From JBGAJN01 sp044224905 (GTDB lineage: Bacteria; Verrucomicrobiota; Verrucomicrobiia; Limisphaerales; JBGAJN01), in NCBI GenBank assembly GCA_044224905.1, contig JBGAJN010000003.1, positions 682,001 to 746,000 of the forward strand: a stretch of 64,000 nt of DNA. The letters run 5' to 3'. The position numbers and the translations under genes are program-made. Within the stretch, counting starts at the first letter, position 1; every line of letters starts with the position of its first letter. Of the stretch, positions 34,809 to 44,029 are shown piece after piece. The notes under the pieces were generated by a model. The model was not told where the DNA came from. It saw only the letters and a program-made list of their open reading frames with translations, and did not search any database.

Positions 34809-37163
34809 GTGAATCAAGATCCAAACAGCTCGCGTTCAATTTCCGTGCTTAGAAACCATCTATATTACCATCTCAAGCCCTTCATCCCTCGGGCAGTGAG
34901 GCTCGGCATTCGACGATGGTTCGTTAACCGCCGCCGCGAGACCGTCCGGGATGTCTGGCCGATTCTCCCGGGCTCCGAGCGCAAACCTGACGGCTGGCCC
35001 AACTGGCCCGAAGGCAAACAATTCGCCTTCGTTTTGACTCACGATATCGAGGGCCAGCGAGGCGTTGACCACGTTCGTCAGCTGGCCGAACTGGAAATGG
35101 CGCTCGGCTTTCGCTCTTCGTTCAATTTCATTCCCGAAGGCGAATACACCGTGCCCCCTGCCCTCCGCAGTTGGTTGATCGAAAATGGTTTTGAAGTCGG
35201 CGTCCACGACCTTCACCACGACGGGCGACTCTATTCATCCCGCGAGGCGTTCCGTCGAAAGGCTAAGAAGATCAACGATTACTTGAAGGACTGGAAGGCA
35301 GTCGGTTTCCGGTCAGGGTTCATGCTGCGTCGGTTGGACTGGATGCATGACATCGAGATTCTTTACGATTCTTCCACATTTGATACCGACCCCTTCGAGC
35401 CGGAGCCCGAGGAAAGTCACACTATATTTCCATATTGGGTTTCAAGAATCGACGGCGCCGAGAAGCCCGCACCGAACCAAAAGCCCGGCTACGTTGAACT
35501 CCCGTACACGCTTCCACAAGATTCCACCATGTTCCTGCTGCTGCGGGAAAAGTCTCCGGAAATCTGGCAACAAAAGTTGGAGTGGATTGCGCGGCACGGC
35601 GGCATGGCGTTGGTTAACGTCCACCCCGACTATCTCCAATTCGACGGCGAGTCGGGATCGAGCAGCACTTATCCAGTCGCCTACTACCGGGAGTTTCTCG
35701 AGCAACTAAAAAAGCAACATGCCGGCAAGTATTGGCAGGCACTGCCGAAAGACGTCGCGCAATATGTGTCGAAGCTTCCGCACCGACCGATCGCTCGCCG
35801 CCCGCGTCGCGTATGCATGGTCTCGCATTCATTCTACGAGAGCGATAACCGCGTCACGCGTTACGCCGAAGCGTTGGCTGCTCGCGGCGATCAAGTGGAC
35901 GTATTTGCGCTCCGCCGGTCTGAAGAGTTGCCGCGTGAAGAAATCATCAACGGCGTCCGCCTGTTTCGCATCCAGGATCGATTTGGAAAAACCGAGCGCT
36001 CGAAATTCGCCTACCTGTGGCCGCTATTGCGCTTCCTCAAGGCATCTTCCCACTCGCTGAACAAACGCCACAAACACCACGCTTACGATTTGCTCCACGT
36101 GCACAACGTCCCCGACTTTCTGGTGTTCTCGTCGTGGTATCCCAAGCTTCACGGGACCCGGGTGATCTTGGACATCCACGATATCGTCCCGGAGTTTTTC
36201 GCGAGCAAGTTCGGGATCCCGCCCAAGGGGCTTACCTACACAATGCTGCGTTGGATGGAACGCACGTCCGCAGCATTTGCAAACCACGTTATCATCGCGA
36301 ACCATCTCTGGTTGGATAAATACGAGTCCCGCACGCAAACGAAGGGCCGCTGCACCGCGTTTATCAACAACGTCGATTCGAGTGTTTTCAAACCTCGTGC
36401 GCGCACCCGAAAGGACGACAAGCTGGTCATCCTCTTCCCCGGGGGGCTCCAATGGCACCAAGGTGTCGACATCGCGATCCGTGCATTGAAGAAAGTTCGC
36501 GTCGAACTACCAAATGCCGAATTCCACATCTACGGCGATGGGAACGCAAAGGAGTCGTTGGTCCAACTGGCGTCGGAGCTGGGATTAAAAGAACATGTTC
36601 GCTTCTTCAACACCATGAGCGTAAGGGAAATCGCCGGGGTCATGGCTGAAGCCGATCTTGGCGTGGTGCCCAAGCGCGCCGACTCGTTCGGCAACGAAGC
36701 CTACAGCACCAAAATCATGGAGTTCATGTCGGTCGGCGTTCCGGTGGTCATTTCCAACACCAAAGTCGATCGTTACTATTTCAACGACTCCGTAGTTCGA
36801 TTCTTTGAATCTGGCAATCCAGACTCGCTTGCTCGCGAGATTGTAGATGTCTTGAAAAACAAAGAAGCGCGGCAGCAAATGGTCGCCCGAGCTTCGGATT
36901 ATGCCGATCGCAACTGCTGGAATAATCGCAAGAGAGATTACCTCGGCCTCGTGGACGAACTAATCGAAACGAGAAGCGCAGCCTCTGAACACGGCACCCG
37001 GCAGAATCAAGAAAACATCGCCGATATCTCCCGTGGCAATTGCAGTGTCAACCCATCCCCAATTCCAACACAATCCGGTCCTATTGGCTCAGCAACCGGA
37101 AACAATGTCGGTCCAGGAATTGTCTCGTCTGCGACCACACCCGCGGGCGCGTCCAAATCCTGA
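34809..37163 (+). CDS. Polysaccharide deacetylase-GT4 glycosyltransferase fusion
   Basis: A 784-residue protein with a GTG start. Residues about 70-330 form a NodB-like deacetylase module: LTHDIEGQRG with Asp79, and HDLHHDG with His133 and His136/137 as metal ligands. Residues about 335-720 form a GT-B glycosyltransferase of family GT4: VCMVSHSFYESDNRVTRYAEAL, a LFPGGLQWHQGVDIAI core, and the E-x7-E motif in NEAYSTKIMEFMSVGVPVV. A Ser/Thr/Pro/Gly-rich tail of about 60 residues follows. There is no signal peptide, so the deacetylase would act on a cytoplasmic lipid-linked or nucleotide sugar. The usual arrangement is separate genes. Confidence 0.88.
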   Translation: MNQDPNSSRSISVLRNHLYYHLKPFIPRAVRLGIRRWFVNRRRETVRDVWPILPGSERKPDGWPNWPEGKQFAFVLTHDIEGQRGVDHVRQLAELEMALGFRSSFNFIPEGEYTVPPALRSWLIENGFEVGVHDLHHDGRLYSSREAFRRKAKKINDYLKDWKAVGFRSGFMLRRLDWMHDIEILYDSSTFDTDPFEPEPEESHTIFPYWVSRIDGAEKPAPNQKPGYVELPYTLPQDSTMFLLLREKSPEIWQQKLEWIARHGGMALVNVHPDYLQFDGESGSSSTYPVAYYREFLEQLKKQHAGKYWQALPKDVAQYVSKLPHRPIARRPRRVCMVSHSFYESDNRVTRYAEALAARGDQVDVFALRRSEELPREEIINGVRLFRIQDRFGKTERSKFAYLWPLLRFLKASSHSLNKRHKHHAYDLLHVHNVPDFLVFSSWYPKLHGTRVILDIHDIVPEFFASKFGIPPKGLTYTMLRWMERTSAAFANHVIIANHLWLDKYESRTQTKGRCTAFINNVDSSVFKPRARTRKDDKLVILFPGGLQWHQGVDIAIRALKKVRVELPNAEFHIYGDGNAKESLVQLASELGLKEHVRFFNTMSVREIAGVMAEADLGVVPKRADSFGNEAYSTKIMEFMSVGVPVVISNTKVDRYYFNDSVVRFFESGNPDSLAREIVDVLKNKEARQQMVARASDYADRNCWNNRKRDYLGLVDELIETRSAASEHGTRQNQENIADISRGNCSVNPSPIPTQSGPIGSATGNNVGPGIVSSATTPAGASKS

Positions 37164-37169
37164 CGCTGA

Positions 37170-38336
37170 ATGCCGATGCAAGATCAAGTCGCACGCAGTT
37201 TAGAAGCGGTCCAAAAGTGGGTTGAGGCCCGCGACTACAAGGGCTACGATCCGGGAGACGGCCTGACCACCTTCCTTCGACCGCTCACGTTCGGAAACAT
37301 TTTCGCCGAACGTGTCCTGCAACAACTGATTTGGAAGTCGCCAATCAATATTCGTCCACTCGTTGGCGTCAAGCCGCTCGATTCCACGAAGGGGCGCGGA
37401 TTCATGGCGTGGGGCTATTTGCTGCTCTATCGCGCTTCGGGTTCACCGGAGTTCCTGCACAAAGCAAAGCAATGCCTCGAATGGCTGGATCAACATCGCG
37501 AAGCCGGCCAGGTCGGCCATTGTTGGGGAAATCATTTTGACTTCACGACTCGCAGCGGCCGCATGAAGGCGCACACGCCGACCATTGTTTGGTCCGGCCT
37601 CATCGGTCAGTCGTTTCTCGAAGCCTACGAACGCACGCAAGAACCGCGATTCCTCGCCATTTCCCGCAGCATTTGTGAATGGATCCTAAACCTCCCAAAG
37701 GAAATCACGCCTACCGGGAGTTGCCTGAGCTACACCGCCGTTTTTCAAAATTCGGTTCACAACTCGAACCTCCTTGGCGCCGCCATGCTGGCGCGCACGT
37801 GGAAACATCAGGGTGACGAGAAACTACGTTCCGTAGCGCGAGACGCCGCCTACTACAGTTGCTCGCGGCAACGCCCTGACGGTTCGTGGTGGTATGGCGA
37901 AGAGCCGAAGTATCATTGGATCGACAACTTTCACACCGCGTACAATCTCGACAGTCTTCGACGCTACATCGACAACACGGGAGACACCTCGTTGCAAGAA
38001 AACTTGATGCGTGGTTACGCCTATTTCAAAGAAGTCTTCTTCGAAGAAAATGGTCGCCCGAAATATTATCACAACCGCCTCTATCCGGTGGACATCCAGT
38101 GTGCGGCTCAAGCGATTGACACGTTTTGTTTCTTCCGCGACCTCGATCCCGAGGCGCTCCCGATGGCGGAAAAAGTCGCGCGCTGGACAATCGAGAACAT
38201 GCAGGATTCCAGCGGGTATTTTTATTATCGCCAGTATCCGCTCATGACGGCCAAGACGCCCTACTTCCACTGGGGACAAGGCACCATGTTCAAAGCGCTC
38301 TCGCATTTAGTTTTTGCCCGGTCCGGTCGAGATTAA
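37170..38336 (+). CDS. Alpha/alpha-barrel (six-hairpin) glycan-active protein
   Basis: A 388-residue soluble protein, mostly helical, with paired motifs typical of (alpha/alpha)6 barrels: GFMAWGYLLLYRASG, HTPTIVWSGLIGQSFLEAYERT, PDGSWWYGEEPKYHWIDNFHTAYNLDSLRRY, and YPLMTAKTPYFHWGQGTMF. Such barrels occur in epimerases of the AGE type, C5-epimerases and unsaturated glucuronyl hydrolases. I cannot choose between these, and no catalytic pair is certain. It begins 6 bases after the deacetylase-GT4 gene. A glycan- or sugar-processing role is likely from context. Confidence 0.65.
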   Translation: MPMQDQVARSLEAVQKWVEARDYKGYDPGDGLTTFLRPLTFGNIFAERVLQQLIWKSPINIRPLVGVKPLDSTKGRGFMAWGYLLLYRASGSPEFLHKAKQCLEWLDQHREAGQVGHCWGNHFDFTTRSGRMKAHTPTIVWSGLIGQSFLEAYERTQEPRFLAISRSICEWILNLPKEITPTGSCLSYTAVFQNSVHNSNLLGAAMLARTWKHQGDEKLRSVARDAAYYSCSRQRPDGSWWYGEEPKYHWIDNFHTAYNLDSLRRYIDNTGDTSLQENLMRGYAYFKEVFFEENGRPKYYHNRLYPVDIQCAAQAIDTFCFFRDLDPEALPMAEKVARWTIENMQDSSGYFYYRQYPLMTAKTPYFHWGQGTMFKALSHLVFARSGRD

Positions 38337-38401
38337 GACATCGGCAGGTGAATACCCCTGAGCCAACGACAACCTCGAATCGCGGCGGTTCAACCGCCAC
38401 G

Positions 38402-39298
38402 ATGAACGCAACTTTGACCTACGCACTCGTCACGCCGGCGCGCAACGAGGACGCATTCATCGAGGCCACGATCAAGTCGGTCGTTGCGCAAACCGTCCTG
38501 CCGATCAAATGGATCATCGTTAGCGATGGATCGACGGACAAAACTGATGAGATCGTCGCTCGCTACGCGCAGGCGCATCCTTGGATTGAATTGCTCCGCA
38601 TGCCTGAGCGGCGCGAACGCCAATTCGCCGCCAAGGCCAACGCCTTCAACGCCGGTTACGCTCGTCTTGCCGGAACCGACTACGACATCGTCGGCAATCT
38701 CGACGCCGACATCACCTTCGATTCCGGCTATTTCGAATTTCTTCTATCAAAGTTTGCCAGTGATCCAGAATACGGCGTCATCGGCACTCCGTTCGTGGAA
38801 GATCAGGAACAACTAGGCAAGCACACCTACGCTCACCAGTTCGCGCAGCTAGATCACGTGTCCGGTGCGTGCCAGATGTTCCGCCGTCGCTGTTTCGAAA
38901 GCGTGGGCGGATACGTTCCCATCAAAGGCGGCGCGGTGGACTGGATCGCTGTAACGACGGCTCGGATGAACGGCTGGAAGACGCGAACATTCACGGAGAA
39001 GGTTTGCTTCCATCACCGAAAACTAGGAACCGGCAATGACAGCCCGCTCATGGTCAAGTTCCACTATGGTCGGAAAGCTTACTTTGTCGGCGGACATCCC
39101 GTGTGGACGCTGTTACGCGGCGTTTTCCAAATGCGGCAAAAACCGCTCATCATTGGCGGAACCTATTTCATTGCCGGTTACATTTGGGCGTTCCTCAAGC
39201 GCACGCCGCGTGTGGTCACACCGCAGTTGATGGCTTTCCACCGATCGGAACAGTTATCTCGCCTGAAAGGCATGTTCCGTGGCAAGCGACGCGCGTAA
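38402..39298 (+). CDS. Family 2 glycosyltransferase
   Basis: A 298-residue GT-A enzyme: YALVTPARNEDAFIEATIKSVVAQT at the front, IIVSDGSTDKT, then the DxD-type NLDADITF. A C-terminal hydrophobic segment (PLIIGGTYFIAGYIWAF) probably anchors it to the membrane. I start at the ATG at 38402; a GTG at 38348 adds 18 residues. It probably adds a sugar to the lipid-linked intermediate. The sugar specificity is unknown. Confidence 0.88.
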   Translation: MNATLTYALVTPARNEDAFIEATIKSVVAQTVLPIKWIIVSDGSTDKTDEIVARYAQAHPWIELLRMPERRERQFAAKANAFNAGYARLAGTDYDIVGNLDADITFDSGYFEFLLSKFASDPEYGVIGTPFVEDQEQLGKHTYAHQFAQLDHVSGACQMFRRRCFESVGGYVPIKGGAVDWIAVTTARMNGWKTRTFTEKVCFHHRKLGTGNDSPLMVKFHYGRKAYFVGGHPVWTLLRGVFQMRQKPLIIGGTYFIAGYIWAFLKRTPRVVTPQLMAFHRSEQLSRLKGMFRGKRRA

Positions 39299-39372
39299 TT
39301 CGTCGCGCTGGCCACAGCTCATGCCAAGAGCGTTTTAAAACTCTCGTCAGCTTTCGCGCCAAGTTGAAACCC

Positions 39373-42234
39373 GTGCTCAACACCACCTCAACGCCAAAAC
39401 AAGCGGCGTCGCAGCCCGGCGATTTCATTCGCGCGTTGGTGGCAAAGCATCTTGCGGAGAATAAGTATCCGCGCATTCACACGCGTTTTCCGCCGGAACC
39501 GAACGGCTACCTGCACATCGGCCATGCGAAGAGCATCTGCTTGAATTTCGGGATTGCCCGCGAGTTCAACGGCGTTTGCAACTTGCGTATGGACGATACG
39601 AATCCGACGCGAGAGAACGTCGAGTTCGTCGATTCCATCCGAGAAGACGTCAACTGGCTCATCAGCGGCTGGGCGGACGATCGTTTGGGATTGAAACCCA
39701 AAGGCAAGACGCCGGATACCGTCACCAGCAACGATAAGTCTGACTTCGTTCTCTCCCCTGCTCCATCTAACCAAAGCGCTGTAGTCGAACCGTTCTACGC
39801 CTCTGACTACTTCGAACAGATATACGAATACGCCGTAGCCTTGATCAAGAAAGGCGCCGCATACGTTTGCGATCTTTCGCCTGCGGACACGAACACTTAT
39901 CGCGGCGCCCCGGATCGACCCGGGAAAAACTCTCCGTTCCGTAATCGCACCATCGAAGAGAATCTAGATCTCTTCACGCGCATGAAACGCGGCGAGTTCC
40001 CCAACGGAGCCCGCACGCTGCGCGCGAAGATCGACATGGCGTCGCCCAATATCTGGATGCGCGATCCCGTCCTATATCGCATCCGCCACGCCGAGCATCA
40101 TCACACCGGCAATCAGTGGTCCATCTATCCGATGTACGATTTCGCGCATTGCTTGAGCGATTACATCGAAGGGATCACGCACAGTGTTTGCACATTGGAG
40201 TTCGAGGTTCACCGCGCGCTCTATGATTGGATTCTTGAGAACCTCGATCTACCCCGTCCCCTTCCCCATCAATACGAGTTTTCCCGCCTGAATCTCGCCT
40301 ACACCGTGATGAGCAAACGCAAGCTCATGACGTTGGTGACCGAAAAGTTTGTGAGCGGTTGGAACGATCCTCGACTGCCCACCATTAGCGGAATCCGTCG
40401 CCGCGGAATCACCCCGCACGCGCTCCGCACTTTTGTCAGCAGTCTTGGCATTACGAAATATAACGGGCTCACTCAACTCGCCGTTTTTGAGCACACGATC
40501 CGCAAAGATCTGAACGCGCGCGCGCTGCGCCGTTTCGCAGTGCTCCGCCCACTCAAAGTCGTTATCACGAATCTGCCCGAGGGTGTCACCGAGGAATTCG
40601 ACGCCGTCAACAATCCGGAGGATGCGAGCGCTGGCTCCCGCAAGATCACGTTTTCCCGTACGCTCTACATCGAGCAATCCGATTATCTCGAATCGGCGCC
40701 GGCTGACTATTCCCGGCTCAAACCCGGCGGCGAAGTGCGTCTGAAGTATGCTTACATCATCAAATGCGACGAAGCGGTAAAGGACGCGGCGGGCAACGTC
40801 ATTGAACTGCGCTGCACGGCGGACCTTGGAAGCAAAGTCGGCGGTCCGAATGCCCATCGCAAAGTCAAAGCCGCCATTCACTGGGTGAGCGCAGCTCACG
40901 CCGTCGATGTAGAAGTGCGCCTGTACGATCGTTTGTTTACGATTCCCGAACCCGACACGGGCGGCGATTTCAAACAATTCCTGAATCCCAACAGTCTCGA
41001 GATCGTTACCGCGAAAGGTGAATCAAGCCTCCACAGCGCCCGTCCCACCGAGCGCTATCAATTCGAGCGCCTCGGCTATTTTACACTCGATACTGAAGCT
41101 GCAGGAGATCACCCCGTCTTCATTCGCACGATCACCCTGCGTGATCAGTGGGCGAAGGCGCAAAAGGCCAACGACAATTTCCGCAAGTTTCCGCGCACGA
41201 CCGTCAACGCGCCACGCGCTCAGGCGGTAACAGAATCGGAAGCCGCGTTCGATGAAGTCACCGTCAAAGGCAAACGACGCAAAGCCCCGGCAACGCGCGT
41301 CAACGGTCAAATCGTCGTCGCGTCAGGTAAATCGCTCAAAATGGCGGCGGTGAAAGATGAATGGTGGTTGCCCGGCGAAGTCGTCGAAGTTCCCGAGCAA
41401 TTTGTCGCGGCCCTAAAGCAAAGCGATCTCAAGGCGGACATCTTCACGTTCGGGCACAAACCGCCGGACATGAAAGCGAAGTTTAACTACGCAATCGATT
41501 GGGACAACGTTGCCACCATTCCCATTTCCACTTTCGCCGACTGGTGGCAGCGCCAGATCACGCCCGACGTACGGCAGAATATCAAGAAGGCGTGGAAAGG
41601 CGACGTGCTGGTGAAGCCGGCTCCGCTCGACGATGAATTGTTTCGCGGGATAACGGCGATCTACAACGAGACGCCGTTGCGACAAGGCAAGCCGTTCTAT
41701 CATTACGGCAAAGACTTCGAGACCGTTAAAAAGCACAACTCGACCTACGCCCACCAAACGGAATTTATCGGAGCATATTTCGAGAATGAATTGATCGGGT
41801 TCATCCAGCTGAATTTCATGGGCCAAATCGCTGATATCAAACAGTTGATCAGCAAGAACAGCCATTACGACAAGAAGCCGGGCAATGCTTTGATTGCGAA
41901 AGCAGTCGAGATTTGCGAGCAGCGTGGGATTTCTCAACTGCTTTACGGCAAATTCCACTACTACGGGAACCTCAACGACGACTCGCTCGCCGAATTCAAG
42001 AAGCGCCACGGCTTCGTGCAGGTCGCGGTGCCGCGCTACTACATTCCCCTCACGCTCAAAGGTCGTTTGGCGATGCTGTTGCGCCTCCACCTCGGCATGA
42101 AGCGGCTGATACCGGAACCCCTGTTGCAATTCGCGCTGGGTCTCCGTGCAAAATTATTTCAGAACCGGAGGGTTCAGCGCTACGTCTTGGCGAAGCACGC
42201 ACCCAAGACCCAACACGAAAGCCCCGCTTCTTAG
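39373..42234 (+). CDS. glnS: Glutaminyl-tRNA synthetase fused to a GNAT/FemAB-like acyltransferase module
   Basis: One uninterrupted frame of 953 codons from a GTG at 39373. Residues about 30-595 are a complete class I glutaminyl-tRNA synthetase. The HIGH signature is at 48-51 (GYLHIGHAKSICLNFG), followed by RMDDTNPTRENVEFV, the KMSKS equivalent VMSKRKL at 312-318, and the two beta-barrel anticodon domains ending FIRTITLRDQWAK. A basic linker leads to a second module (about 657-953) beginning MAAVKDEWW. Its features are ISTFADWWQRQITPDVR, ITAIYNETPLRQGKPFYHYGKDFE and GAYFENELIGFIQLN, as in GNAT/FemAB-like proteins of exopolysaccharide clusters. It sits 74 bases after a glycosyltransferase and 3 bases before the next gene. 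An internal ATG at 41341 could also yield the second module alone. Confidence 0.88.
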   Translation: MLNTTSTPKQAASQPGDFIRALVAKHLAENKYPRIHTRFPPEPNGYLHIGHAKSICLNFGIAREFNGVCNLRMDDTNPTRENVEFVDSIREDVNWLISGWADDRLGLKPKGKTPDTVTSNDKSDFVLSPAPSNQSAVVEPFYASDYFEQIYEYAVALIKKGAAYVCDLSPADTNTYRGAPDRPGKNSPFRNRTIEENLDLFTRMKRGEFPNGARTLRAKIDMASPNIWMRDPVLYRIRHAEHHHTGNQWSIYPMYDFAHCLSDYIEGITHSVCTLEFEVHRALYDWILENLDLPRPLPHQYEFSRLNLAYTVMSKRKLMTLVTEKFVSGWNDPRLPTISGIRRRGITPHALRTFVSSLGITKYNGLTQLAVFEHTIRKDLNARALRRFAVLRPLKVVITNLPEGVTEEFDAVNNPEDASAGSRKITFSRTLYIEQSDYLESAPADYSRLKPGGEVRLKYAYIIKCDEAVKDAAGNVIELRCTADLGSKVGGPNAHRKVKAAIHWVSAAHAVDVEVRLYDRLFTIPEPDTGGDFKQFLNPNSLEIVTAKGESSLHSARPTERYQFERLGYFTLDTEAAGDHPVFIRTITLRDQWAKAQKANDNFRKFPRTTVNAPRAQAVTESEAAFDEVTVKGKRRKAPATRVNGQIVVASGKSLKMAAVKDEWWLPGEVVEVPEQFVAALKQSDLKADIFTFGHKPPDMKAKFNYAIDWDNVATIPISTFADWWQRQITPDVRQNIKKAWKGDVLVKPAPLDDELFRGITAIYNETPLRQGKPFYHYGKDFETVKKHNSTYAHQTEFIGAYFENELIGFIQLNFMGQIADIKQLISKNSHYDKKPGNALIAKAVEICEQRGISQLLYGKFHYYGNLNDDSLAEFKKRHGFVQVAVPRYYIPLTLKGRLAMLLRLHLGMKRLIPEPLLQFALGLRAKLFQNRRVQRYVLAKHAPKTQHESPAS

Positions 42235-42237
42235 GAC

Positions 42238-44001
42238 ATGCCCGGCATTTGCATCATCATTACGCCCGCAGGAAAAGCGGCAGCGGAACAGGATTTGAAG
42301 AAGATGCTTTCCTCGATGACGCACGAAGCATTTTACACCACGGGCACCTACAGCAATGAGGCGCTCGGCGTCTACGTGGGTTGGGTTTCGCAGCCCGGCT
42401 CCTACGGTGAAAGTCTGCCAGCACGCAATGCCCAGGGCTCTTCGTTGCTTTTCTTCTGCGGCGAACACCACGCGGAAGGAGTTTCAAATCCGGCCGCAGT
42501 TCTCCAACTTCTCGAGCAATACGGCTTGGACGCGCTGCCCCGCCTCAATGGGTGGTTTCATGGACTTCAGATCGACGTCCAGCGCAACGAACTCACCGTG
42601 TTCAACGACCGCTACGGGATGCAGCGGCTGTATTTCTCCAACGACGGCGACACGACCCTCTACGCTTCCGAAGCGAAGGCTTTGCTTGCTGTCCGCCCGC
42701 ACTTGCGAAAACTAGATTCGCGCGGCCTGGCGGAATATCTCGCCTGCGGTTGCGTGTTGGAAAATCGAAGCCTGTTTAGCGGGATTCAAACTCTGCCCGC
42801 TGCGACTGTTCATCTCTTCAAGCACGGATCCTCGAAAAAGGAACTTCGCTATTTCTCTCCTGAGCAATGGGAGACTCAGCCAAAACTGAGCACGTCGGAA
42901 TTCCACGCGCAGCTGAAGGAAGCACTGCCTCGGGCAATTGATCGCTGTGTCAAAGATTCAGTCCTCGATGTGGCTGTCTCGCTCACCGGCGGTTACGACA
43001 CGCGCCTCATCATGGCGCACTTGAATCGGACGCACCAATCCGTTCCCACCTACACTTTCGGCGGGATGTATCGCGAATGCTTCGACGTCAAGATCGCCAG
43101 GCAAGTCGCCCACGCGTGCGGCACAAGTCATCAGGTGTTGGAATTGGCCGAGCCATTCCTGAAATCATTTCCCGCTCTCGCAGCAAAAACGGTGCACCTC
43201 TCCGACGGACTCCTGGGCGCCACCAATGCCTACGAGCTCTATCTGAACCAACTCGCTCGGCGAGTCGCTCCGGTCCGGATCACCGGAAGTTTCGGCAGCG
43301 AAGTAATGCGAAAGCTCTGCGCCTTCAAAGCAGTGTCACCGCCCCCGGGCTTGATCAATCCGGATTTTGAACCCCACATCCATAACGCGATTCAGACATT
43401 CGCCACCGTCAATGACGAACACGCGTTGACCTTCAGCTTGTTCAAGCAAGCTCCGTGGTTTTATTACAACCGCCTCGCCATCGAACAATCGCAGGTCATT
43501 GTTCGATCGCCGTACATGGACAACGACTTCGTCGGTCTGTTTTATCGTCGCCCCGATTCTCTCTCGGATGGACGCGCGCTGATTCAGGGGTTGATCGCCG
43601 AAGCCGCACCCATTCTCGCCGATCTGCCCACCGACACCGGGAACTGCTCCTACCTGCGCCAACGTTGGTCCGAATTCCTGTTCAAAGCCGACTATTGCTA
43701 CAAGAGCGGCATGCCGCAGTGGATGGAAAAGCTGCACTACCTCTTTGGCCCGCTGCAGCCGGAACGCCTGCTCATCGGACGCCATCGCTTCGCTCATTTC
43801 CGCGTCTGGTTCCGAAAGCAACTCTCCTCCTACGTGAAAGAGATACTGCTCGACCCGCGCACGCTGAACCGTTCCTACTTCAATCGGGCCTACGTCGAAC
43901 ACATGGTCACCCGGCACATCAAAGGCGACCGCAATTACACCGACGACATCGAGCGCGCCCTCACTCTCGAACTGACATGCCGGCAGTTCATCGATAACTG
44001 A
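42238..44001 (+). CDS. Asparagine-synthetase-like amidotransferase lacking the glutaminase cysteine
   Basis: A 587-residue protein with asparagine synthetase B architecture. The N-terminal Ntn-type domain has LNGWFHGLQIDVQRNELTVFNDRYGMQ. In glutamine-dependent members the nucleophile is Cys2 (MCGI); here the N-terminus is MPGIC, with Pro at position 2. The synthetase domain has a P-loop-like LTGGYDT at 249-255 in place of LSGGLDS. It may amidate a uronic acid with free ammonia, as proposed for O-antigen amidotransferases such as WbpS, or another protein may supply the amino group. It starts 3 bases after the glutaminyl-tRNA synthetase fusion. Confidence 0.83.
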   Translation: MPGICIIITPAGKAAAEQDLKKMLSSMTHEAFYTTGTYSNEALGVYVGWVSQPGSYGESLPARNAQGSSLLFFCGEHHAEGVSNPAAVLQLLEQYGLDALPRLNGWFHGLQIDVQRNELTVFNDRYGMQRLYFSNDGDTTLYASEAKALLAVRPHLRKLDSRGLAEYLACGCVLENRSLFSGIQTLPAATVHLFKHGSSKKELRYFSPEQWETQPKLSTSEFHAQLKEALPRAIDRCVKDSVLDVAVSLTGGYDTRLIMAHLNRTHQSVPTYTFGGMYRECFDVKIARQVAHACGTSHQVLELAEPFLKSFPALAAKTVHLSDGLLGATNAYELYLNQLARRVAPVRITGSFGSEVMRKLCAFKAVSPPPGLINPDFEPHIHNAIQTFATVNDEHALTFSLFKQAPWFYYNRLAIEQSQVIVRSPYMDNDFVGLFYRRPDSLSDGRALIQGLIAEAAPILADLPTDTGNCSYLRQRWSEFLFKADYCYKSGMPQWMEKLHYLFGPLQPERLLIGRHRFAHFRVWFRKQLSSYVKEILLDPRTLNRSYFNRAYVEHMVTRHIKGDRNYTDDIERALTLELTCRQFIDN

Positions 44002-44029
44002 ACCACTCAATTACGGCTCAATTCACCTC

